Of a stretch of DNA of 39,393 bases, positions 21,501-33,500 are shown piece after piece. The stretch covers positions 1 through 39,393 of the forward strand of contig JAHDBB010000003.1 of assembly GCA_020630635.1 (NCBI GenBank), given 5' to 3'. A program made the position numbers and the translations under genes. How positions within the stretch are numbered: the first letter of the stretch is position 1; every line of letters starts with the position of its first letter. The stretch comes from Chitinophagales bacterium. Its GTDB lineage: Bacteria > Bacteroidota > Bacteroidia > Chitinophagales > UBA2359. The notes beneath the pieces were generated by a model. It was not told the DNA's origin, searched no databases, and worked only from the letters and a program-made list of their open reading frames with translations.

Positions 21501-24500
21501 CCACCTACCTCTAAACATGCTGGATAAGAGAATGCAGCAGTTGGAGCAGGAACAACAACAATTGTTAAGATTGCATCTGCTTCACAAGGAGTATCAGACT
21601 CACTTGGATTTTCAACAGAGTATTGTACATATAATGTATCAGTTGCTAAATCAAATGGATTAAATGTATTTCCTTCTAAGATTGCAGCATCTGTATAAAC
21701 ATTACCAGCAGCATCAACTAATTCAAATGCACCAGTAGTATTGTCAGTAGAAGTAATTTCTAAGTACTGAGTTAAGTCAATACCTCCAACTACATCTTCA
21801 CAAACTTTGATTTCACTTGGCTCAAAGAATGCAATTGCTGGATCAGTTATTAAGATGTCAACACAGTGTTCATCTGTACAATCAACTCCATTCTCACTAT
21901 TCGTAACAGTATGACAAACAGTATATAAACCAGCTTCATAATCTGTTGGTATAGCCCATGGGGTTGATGGAATAGTATCTGTATCTCCATTTGTGATTGT
22001 CCAAAGCTCTTCATCACCACCTGTTGCATCGAAGAAATCTAAGTTCAATCCAGCACAGATTGATGGACTTGCATTTGTTGTGAATGTTGCATCTGGAGCA
22101 TCAATTACAGTAATCTGGAAGTCATCAGAATCAAAACATTGACCTTCAGAACCAACAGAGTAAGTAACATCATATACACCAGCAGTTGCTCCAAAGATTA
22201 CAGAACCAGAAACACTAATTGAACCATTTGCAGAAACATACAATCCACCTGGTGTTGCATTAGGATCTGTTTGTAATGCTTCTAAGCTAATTGGATCACC
22301 TTCACAAACTGTAGCATCGTTGTGGTCTCCTGCAATAGCATCTTGAATTACATAAACTTGTGTTGCACCTGAATCAGAACAAGTAACACCGTTTAATGTC
22401 GTTTCTGTAGTTACTACAACATCATACAAACCATCTTCAAAGTTAGCAGCATCTACAACGATTGTATATGTACCTGCTGTACCTGTAGCTGGTTGACCAT
22501 TAACAAGAACAATTGTATTTGCACCTAATGTACCATTAACAGTAATTGTCAATGTAGAATCAACACATACAAATGGATCAACTTCAATAGAAGTGATTTC
22601 TGGTTGCATTACACCTGTAATATTAATTGTAGCACTTGCTTCACATTGTCCTTCACTACTTGCTGTATAAGTAATAGTCATATCACCTGCAACAGTAACT
22701 TCATTACCAACAGTATCAGTACCCATTATGAATACACCACCTGGAGTATAAATTCCATCTAATAAAGTAGTCAAGTTAACAACAGAACCATCACAGATAG
22801 TTGTGTCAATATCAACACCTGCTGATGCTGGTGCAATAATGTAAACTTCAACTAATGTGCTATCTGTACAAGTTCCATTAGAAGATGTAACAGTAATCTG
22901 GTATAAACCATCCATTGTTGGTCCAGTAGAAACTGTGAATGTACCATCTCCATTGTTAACACCCATTTGGTTGTTATTCAATGTAACGATTGTGTCTGCA
23001 TCAGCTAAGTCACCTGTAACTGTTACGATGAAGTCATCACCTGCACAAACGAATGGAGGCACGCTTACACCTGTAATCTCAGGAGTGTTCTCAATTGTCA
23101 ACATTGCCGTATCAGAAGCAAAACAATCACTTTCTTCTGCAACATTATAGATGAATGTATAAGTACCAGGACCATAGCTTACAATCTCATTACCAGCAAT
23201 AAGGTTAGTACCAGTCGCTGTGATTTCGTAGAATGTTCCACCTGGAGTAGTTGGATTACCTCCAAATAAGCCAGTCAAGTTATAATCATCTGTTTCACAA
23301 ATAGTAGCATCTGCTAAAGTAGCATCTGCTTCTTCGATTAAGTAAACATCTTGAGAAGATTCAGCAGGACCGCCACAAGCGTTAGAGCCAGTAGCAACAA
23401 TGTGCCATAATCCGTCTAAGTTTACAGAATCATCAAAGTCTCCTACAGGAATGCAAATAGCTGTAACTTGAGTATGAATGTTACATACACTTCCATCATC
23501 ATTATAGCTAATTGCCAAAGTATCAATCGTTACTGTTACATTTGAACCAAATGCTGGATCAGTAACAGGATATATTTCATAATCTTGGCTATCACGTAAT
23601 ACGATTTCTCCGTCTGGTGCATTGAAGGCAACACAAGCAGCAGGATAAATCTTTAACGTATCATCGCCACATAGATAAGGACTTGCATTTGAAGTAAACA
23701 ATGAGTCTGGTAATAATGGATCAATCCAGATTTGCATTGTATCTGCATCTCCCATACAAGGAGGCTCAATGATAAATGGCTCACCAGCACAAACTGTTTG
23801 TTGTTGTACATAAGCAATAGTCGCAGGACCACAAGTTGTAACACCTGCTGCCGCTAAATCCCATTCGTATAAGCCTTCAATAACTGTATTTTCTTCTAAG
23901 TAGATTTGCTCATCAACAAATACTGTCAATCCATTCTCATCAATGTAAGAAGTAGCAGGAACAATAACAGTATCTAAAGTAGTTACTGGTGTACCTTCAC
24001 CAATGGCAATAGAACCACCTGGTGCATCTACCCAGTAGAATGTACCACCTACACTAGAAGGATCAACTAATAATGAATCTAAGCTAACAACATCTGTTTC
24101 ACAGAATTCAGGGAAGTCACAAACTAACTCAGCATTAACTGATGGATAAATTATTAATGTATCACAGAATGTAACATCTTGACATGCAGAACAAGAGAAT
24201 GTTGTTGAAGTAAAGATGATTTCTAATGGACATCCTTCACAACTGCTTGCTGCATAATCTGCTAATGCAGGAACATCTACAACAAGATCATTTGTAGCTA
24301 ATGGATCAAAAGACACAACTGGAACACCATTCAATTCTAACGTATATTGACAAGTATCGTTATTTATCTCAACAAAATCACCCATTGCAGATTCTCCGTT
24401 TGGTCCACAGTTCACTTGAGCAGTTACTTGTCCTTTAATTAATACCCATTCTAAATATACTGCTATATCAATACCCATACCTGCAGCATTAGAAGTTAAG

Positions 24501-27500
24501 CTGTAAACAAATGGTTGTGGGTTACAAGATGCCATAGAGTCATTTAAGGTTTGAAGACCTGCACCTGGATAAGCAGCTTCATAAGCAGCCACAATTTCAT
24601 CAAATCCAAGCTCACAAGAGAATGAATTATCTGTAGCATCAAAAGTACAATACGAAGGAACTGTATTATCAGGTATACTATCTATCACAACACCACCAGG
24701 TCCTATTATCATAAACCCATCATGATCACCTTGTGCCATTGGGAAATTAGAATGATAATCAAAAGTTAAAGTAAGATCATTTATATATCCTTTAGGACCA
24801 CATAATTCTTCATTAATACCAACTAAAACTGTATCCCTTAATTCATCAGGAACAATAGCAGTCATCATTAACTCATCTCCTGTAATCATCGGAGGAATGT
24901 TCAGATCAACTGTATCATCTTCAGCAGCTCTATCAATAACAATCAATGTAGTATCTAAATCAGCAGGTAAATCAGCTTCATAAAGTCCATCATTGTTACA
25001 AACGATTTCTGGAACATCAAATACTGGGCTGAATTTAACAGAGTCAATCATAATCCAAAGAGTATCTAAGTCAAAGCAAGAAGTGTTGTTGAAACCAGAA
25101 CAATTAAAGTCTGCATCTGGTGCACCATCACAGTCATAATCTAAGTTTTTACCAACTTTATAAATTGCCCAAGTTACAATAGGATCAGAAATAGTTAATG
25201 TTGGATCAATACCAACACAAGTTTCATCAGCATCTGTAAACATTAATGGACCGTCAGGATCTAACTCGAAGTGACCTTTTTGACAGATAACTTCTGTTAC
25301 TAAATCTTGATAAATAGTATCATATAATACGGTATAAAGTGTATCAATACCATCACCATCATTACTATCAACATAAGATGTATCAATAGCTACAATCTCA
25401 ATTGCTTCAGTTGTTTCTGTAACAATTACAGTATCAAATGGCATGGTTGTATTTGGAGTCAATTCAGGAATCAAGCAAATATCTTTGTTAGTACCTTCAC
25501 AAATTGCAATAGTATCTAAAACAAATTCTGCAAGAACTGTATCACAAACTGGAACCAACATATCAATAGAATCTGCACATTCATCACGACCAACAATGTA
25601 ACGAATAGTTACTTCTGAACCACCTGCATTAATTGGATCCCAGATATAATCAAAAGTAGCTGGTAAACCTAATGCTGGATTAGCAGGAGCTGTTTGAATG
25701 ACTTGGAAGTCAGGAGCTACCACTAAATTACCATCCTCATCAAATACTTTGAATTCACCACAAGCAGAACCGCTTCCTGTATAAGGATATGGTGCTGTTG
25801 AAGTAGTCAAGTCTGTTAAGTTGATTGGACCATCACCTGCACAAACTGGAGCTGGATTTTTGAAGTCAGCAGTTCCACCAGGAATGATTTCAATATTATC
25901 TTCAACCATTACCATACATTGAGCTAGTGCTGTATCTTGAACTGTAAATCTAATGGTTAAGAATCCATCAAACTTTCCTGTTGGAATCAAACAATCATCA
26001 AATACTGTCATTTCATCATCTGCATTATCTCCTGTGATAACACCTGCAAATGGACCAACACCTGTTGTGTCATAAGGTACATAACCTGCATAAGTATCAG
26101 TAGAAGCATCATAAGCATTATAAGCAACAATATCAAAATCACCTAAAGAGCTAGCTGTAGAAATAACATCGCCATTAGCATCTTTTAATGAAATGTAATT
26201 GAATAAGTTACATAATGTATCATCAGAACAGATTTTCTCTGGTAAATCTAAGAATGCTTGAATACCAAATCTAACAACTACCCACGCAGTATCTGTAGCA
26301 TAGCAATCTCCATCTCCATTTGCAGGAGTACAAGGCATTGTTACACAACAGTCAGGAGAACCTACAGAATAAACAACCTGAATAGAATCAGGGAATGTTC
26401 CTGTTGGATTATAATTTAATTCATATCCACTTGCACCTGAAATAGCACCTGTTGCAGAAGCACCTACAGTAGAGAATGTTCCACCTGCTGTTGTTGTTGC
26501 TCCCCACAATGCAGTCAAACCTGTTTGACCGGAAGTAGAAACACAAATTTCAGCATCATTGATAGTTGCATCAACTTCTGGCTTCACAACGATAGTTGCA
26601 ACACACTCATCAGCACAAAGGTCTGCACCAATTTGGTGGTTGATAGTGTAAATACCTGCTCCTAATACTGCTGGATCTAAAATAACACCAACATAGTCAC
26701 CAGTTACAGCATCAATAGAATCAGTTAAAGTAATAACTGTACCATCATTACCTGTTAATGTCCAAACATCTAAATCTTCAATATCACCACTTGTAGTATT
26801 TTGACCAAAGATATCCATTAATGCTGGATCTGGACTTAATAAGAATGGACCATCAGATACACATAATGAATCATCTGGAACATCAAAACAAGCATTATAA
26901 GATGGGAATACTCGAATATTCGTATAAATAGTATCACTACAATCAATGCCTCCAGCAATTGAAGTTGCAGCAAAACCGATAGTATAATCACCTGCAACCA
27001 TTCCTGTTGGATCTACTAATATAGAATCACCTGGAACTGTTGGTTGAGTAACACCTGTTGGTAAATCGAAGAATGTTCCCATTACACCTACTGGAGTTCC
27101 ACCTGGATACAAGTCATCATATACATAGATTGTAAAGTCTGGATCAGACATACAAACTGCATTTGGATAATCAGAGAAATATGGATCTGGAGAAGGAACT
27201 AATGTTACAGTAGCTGTATCTAAACGGATACAAGTTGTTCCAATTGCATTTGGAGCTGCTGATACTGAATAAACAACATCTACAGTTGTAACATCTGTTA
27301 CAGTCGTTGGATCATAACAAAGGTTTGTACCATTGATGCTTGCACCTGCAGGAACTGGATTTGCTGGATCTTCAATGAAGATACCACCTTGTGTTGTTCC
27401 ATTTTGGAATAACTGTTGTAAGTCATAACAAGTAGCAGAGTTCAAACAAGCTGTATCTGCTTCTGTAATATCCGCAGAAATATCAAATATTTCAACTACT

Positions 27501-30500
27501 TCACAATCACTGCTTGCACAAGAATAGTTATCATCAGTTGTACTTGCTACTTCTTCATAACAAATTTCTAATAAACCAATATAACCACCAAAATCAATAG
27601 AACCAGTAGCTCCATCAATTATTACTGTACCTGAAAGGTCAGCACCTTGTGTATCTGTTACTGTCCAAAGAGTATCTAAAGGATCACCAGTAGTAGAAGA
27701 AGGACTTACAACATAATCATATAAGTTTACGGTTTCTAAACCACAGAAGTCTGGTAAATCTAAATCAACTGCTGGTTGAGGAACAATAGTAATTGTTGTT
27801 GTTCCAACATCAACACAACATCCTGTAGCACCTGGATAAGAAGCAACAGAGTAGTCAATAACTGCTGAAACTGGAGCAGTAATTTGAGCTGGATCATAAC
27901 ATAAGTTGGTTCCATTTAAGGCAACCCCTGTAGGAAGTTCATCTCCTGCACCACCATTCATTGTTTGATTAACAGCCCAAAGACCTCCTGGTGTTGTTAC
28001 ACCTGCGATAAATTGTTGTTCTAAATCATAACAATTTGTAGAAGCTAAACAAACTGTGTCTGCTTCTGTTAAGGTTGCATCTGTACAAGGGAATACTTCA
28101 ATTGCTTGAGTATAACATTCTTCACAAATACCATCTCCAAGACAGAAAGTAATGGTATATACTCCGTCTACTGTTGGATTAAAGTCTGCTGTATAATCAC
28201 CATTATCTGTGATACCATCACCTGTCCAAGAAGAAGGTGTACCTGGAATTGGAGGATTGTCTGGCATTAAAACATATGGTAATGCTCCTGCAACACTACT
28301 AGACCCATCAATACAAATTGGTGATGGATTCGTCCATGTAGGATCTCCACTAGGTAATACAGAGAAATATTCTGTTTCTGATGCTCCACAGACAACATCT
28401 GTGTCATTATCGTCATTGGTTTCTGTGTATGTCACAGAGTAATCACCAGGCGTTAATGTTGCTGGATCAATTGTAAAATCTGCACCAATAACTACGGTTG
28501 GGTTAGGAGCTAAATCAACTGTAAATCCTGGAGCAGCAGCAATCATTGTAAATATAATAGTATCATTTGGTCCAATATCTTCTCCTGTTAAATAATCAGA
28601 AACATTATATGGATCATAATTTGTACAAATAGGACCATCTGGTAAATCAAAGTCTACAGTTGGTCTTGGAATCAATGTGATACTAGTCGTACCAATACCA
28701 ATACAGTTACCTCCTGCACAAGCATCTCCGACAGAGTACTTAACAAAGATAGTTGTTGCTTCGGTAATAGTAGTAGGGTCATAATTTAAGATGTCTCCTG
28801 CTACAGTAATACCACCAGGATCACTTGGAGTAATATTAGGATCTAATGCTGGATCTAAACACCAAACTCCACCTTGAGTTGTTCCATCAAATAATTGTGT
28901 TAAATCATATTCACCACAATTACATAAACAAACCTCATCTTCTGTTAGAGTAGTAGTAACAGGACAACTTACATCAAAGTCTAAGATATATTCACTTTCA
29001 CAAGGTTGTTCTCCAACCTCAAATTGAACCGTCCATTCTCCTTCAGATGTCAAAAACTGTCCTACTGCATTTGGATCAATAGGTGCTAAAGTACCATCAT
29101 CAACACGAGGATCAAAATACCAGAAATCATCAGATGGGTCAGTTGGTGTGCCTCCATCATTGTAGAAAACACCTGAACCTGTCCAACTACCTGTAATATC
29201 TGAAGTAGTAATAGATGGTAATTCTTGGTATGTTCCTGCATCTGGATTAACCAAATTGCCTCCACCTGGAAGGAAATAAGGCATCGCATCACAACAAACA
29301 CATTCTGTCATAAAGAATGGGTCTAAGCTAGGACATATTTCTATTGTCTGTGAAGCAATTTGTGTACATTCAACTGTACATCCTGCATCTGTTGCAGTAG
29401 CGTCACAAGAACTTGTTACTGTATTTTGAATGGTAAAGAAGGCACAAGCAGCTCCTGGACTTGGAGCAACAAACGTTGTTGGGTCAGCTATAGGAGTGGA
29501 TACTCCTGCTGCATCTATCAATTCCCATGTTCCTGATTGAGCATCAATGCCACTACCTTCAACATTCGTATTTAAGAACTGTGTCAAATCTAATCCAGCT
29601 CCTTCACACAAGTTGCCAGGATTATCAAAGTCTGCATAAACCCCTTGACAGATATGTACTCGAATTGGAGTTTCTGAAACTGCTGTACAACCATCAGAAT
29701 TAGTTACTTGATATACATAATAATAAACTCCTGGCATATATGTTGATGGATCTACCGTATTACCTGGTAATGGTCCACCTGTAATCATACCAGCAGCATC
29801 TGACTCAATAAAGTTTCCTCCTAAATCAGCTCCACTAGCAATATCAATAGCACTTTCAATGTTTAAAGGACTATCTGTTGTACAGAAGTTAAAACATTGA
29901 TCTATTAAAGAAGCATTCGCTGGTTCAAAAATTGTAATTTGAACTGGTGCAGTGATACTTTCACAAACACAATCACCACCTGTAGAACCAGGACCTGAAC
30001 CTGTTGCGGTAACCGTTTCTGAAATGTAGAAAGTATAAGTACCTGGATCTGGCTCTCCATTACCATCTGCATCTAATAATCCTGCTCCACCTGCACCAAC
30101 TAATCCTGGCACCCAAGTTCCACTAATACCTGTTGTAATTTGTGTCGCATTATCTCCTTCATATACTGTAAAGGTACTTCCTGGCTGAGTTTGTGTTAAT
30201 AACACAGTAGGAGGTCCTGCCATATCATAATCCTCTGCACAAATTGGATTGGGATTATCTATGTCTGGAGCAGCTGGTTGAGGCACTATTGTAAATCGTG
30301 ATGGAGTTTTAGGGCTTAAACAAGATACATCTGCTCCTTCTGCTAAAGGATCACTTGGAAGATTGCAAATTGTTGCAGCATATAAGATATTATCTCCTTC
30401 TATTAAGCCTAAATTATAGATTGCATCATCAGGATTCCAAAAATCACCTGAAGCTGTAACAACAATAGCATTGGCAGGATCCATTTCATTTGGATCTGTA

Positions 30501-33500
30501 AACCAAGCAATCATACCATCACTAGCGGCAGGATCACATCCATTACCAGGACAAGCTCCTGCTGCAGTAGCTGATAATCCTTGCATCATTGCAGGATCAA
30601 CAGGCTCACCATCACAGATACAATAATCTGTTGTTACAGGGGCTATTGGTGTAGGTATTTTTTCAATGTAACAAGAATTGAAAGATACATCTAAACAGAC
30701 ACAAGGATCTGCTGGATTCATTAAATCTTCAATAGTTGCACCTGGTACAATTAAAGGTAAAGCATCAGGATTTGAACTATCATAATTGACAGCACAAACT
30801 TGGCATAAAGTACCAGGTCCTGCACCACCCGCAGATAAATCAAAATCTAATACATCTGATACTTGCTCTACGACTCCTCCTATTGATAATACATAAGTGG
30901 TCACAAATGGTGCCATTGTATTGTTACCTGTAACTCCATCAATAAGACCAAGTGTAGAGGTAGTTCCCTCACAGAATTGGTATAAACAAGAACAGGGATC
31001 TTGGGGCTCTAATTCAATCATAGCCTCACAGTTACAAACACCTGGATCTGCTACTGGCATTGCATTTAACAATGCTGTAACCATACCTGGCGATGTACCA
31101 TCTGCTGGAGCTACAAAAGGACCAAACTCATATACAAGTGTTCCAGCAACAGTAGGCATAGACGTAGTAGCCCCACCAACTGGTTCTGTTACATCAATAG
31201 TAGATGCTACAGGAGAATCTCCTGATAAAGTTACTACTACAGTATATTCATAAGAATCATCTGTTTCATCTGTTACACACCCTGTGTCACCTGGATCACC
31301 ATTACACTTACCTAAAACAACATCCAATGTTAAAGAAGGATATACATAAAAAATAGTCTCTACTAAATCAGAACAACAAGTATCTGCTGGGATGCCTGTT
31401 GTTTTATCCACATTATAGGGACATACACAAGTTGACCAGAAAGAATAAGCACCTGGTACACTACTATCTACTAATCCTACCACTACTGGATCAAACACAC
31501 CTGTAGTATCAAAAGGCATACCTGTTAAATCTTGTAAATCGGCTGGTGTTGCCATATATACCAAATTATCAACATCTTTATCTGGACCATCATACCACAC
31601 TATATTAGGTAAGAATGGAGAAAATTCTGGAATTGGAGGTGTATAGGTAGCAGCTCCGTCTGCAAGTGTACAATTTCCATCTGCAAATGGGAAATTAATT
31701 GGACCTGAATCAAAGACTATTGTCGCATCTCCGTCCATATCAATTAATTCACAAGCATCTCCATATCCGTCACCATCCGTATCATCTTGTATTCCATCTG
31801 CGTCAGCATCTATGGGAACAACTAAATTAGGATCTGACAAACAAGTAGCTCCAGGAGTTGTTTCAGTAAATGTAAATACAGAATTAGTTAAAACTCCCAT
31901 ATCACCACCAACACAGTCTCCTACTACTAATTGCCAATCTGTACTATAAATATTTTGTCCTGCAAAATTACTCCAGGAATAAGCTCCCCCAACAGCAGCT
32001 CCTCCATTAAATGTTCCTGTCCAAGGACCTGGTGCATTAAAAAGATCTGCCATAGCAGCTCCAGGAGCGTTGGTAAAACATAGATCTGTAAAGTTCTGCG
32101 GTTGAGCAAAATTAGTACCCTGATTCGGATATATAAACATTGAAGTACCATTTGGACCAAGAAGTGATATTTCTAAGTCTGTATTCCAAGTATGAGTACC
32201 CGTCATACAAATCTCAATCTCCATATTTGCTGGATCGAAGGGACAGAATACAGGCGGTGGTGCAGCACAAGTATCACAAGTAGCTGTCAAACCTATTTCA
32301 TCTGTATTCAAGTCTAATCCAACTGAAGCATCATCCGAACAAACACAGGCATCTTGGTTTTCTGGTTCTAGTATGTCTGGACATTCAAAACACTCTATAG
32401 TGGCAAAACAGACTTCTTGTTCTAAATAACAACATTGCATATTGGTACAAGTTAAGTCAAGACCATCATCTGCATAGTTAGAACCTGGCAGATAACCACC
32501 AACTAAGTAGCAATAAGTATCTGCAACACCAGGAGTCGGATCTGTAAAGGTTAATTCATTACCGACTGCAACTACATCAGCAGGATTACCTGGATTAGTC
32601 ATTCCAGCGGCAACAGATAACATGCCATTAGGCATATCTGCTGGCGCAGCACCAGCACTTGATACAGAACAAGTTGTAAAATCAGCTGGAGTTGTTACTG
32701 TAAGGCATTCAGCATTTCCGCCAATAGTTATTGTGACATCATCCCAAGTAAAATCCTCACCAGCAGGAGCAGCACCATCATTATCAAATCCCTCAACTGC
32801 AATTGTTGTTCCATTTGTACTAGTCCCAAGCAAAAGATCAGTTATCAATGCTCCATTTGATCCAGAGTAAGCATTTACTGAAACATTTGTAAAACAAGCT
32901 GTTATTCCACCACTTGGACCTAACATATCGGCCTCTACAGCTACCTCAGATATGAATGTACCATTAAGATATAAATCAATTGTACTGGCAGACATATTAC
33001 CATCAACAACATTATTAAAATTAGTTACACAAATTTCAACTGTATTAGATTCTGTAAACAAGTCAACACCACAGGCATCATACATTCCACCTACTACAAT
33101 TCCTCCTACATCACCAGCAGCTGTTCCACCAGGACCTGTACTAAACACAGCATCTGCAACAGGTGATGGTGGTTGCAAAACAGATTGTTCTCCTGTAATA
33201 GTAGTAGTATATACTTGAGGATCATCATCACACGTTGCTAATGGTCCAGCTGTAGCTAAAAGAGTGTTAACAGGAGGATTCCCAACTGAAACAACTAATT
33301 GAATAGGACAAGCAGCTCCACAACTAGCATTTCCATCATCTGTAGCACTGTCAAAAGTATCACCAGTAGCTAATTCATCACGAATCTCTACAGTATAAAC
33401 ACCTGGTGCTAACCCTGTAGCTTCCCAATCACCATTAGCTTGTTGAGTTAAAGCACCTGTTGATGGTCCAGCAACTATTTCTACAAAATAATTGGCAATA

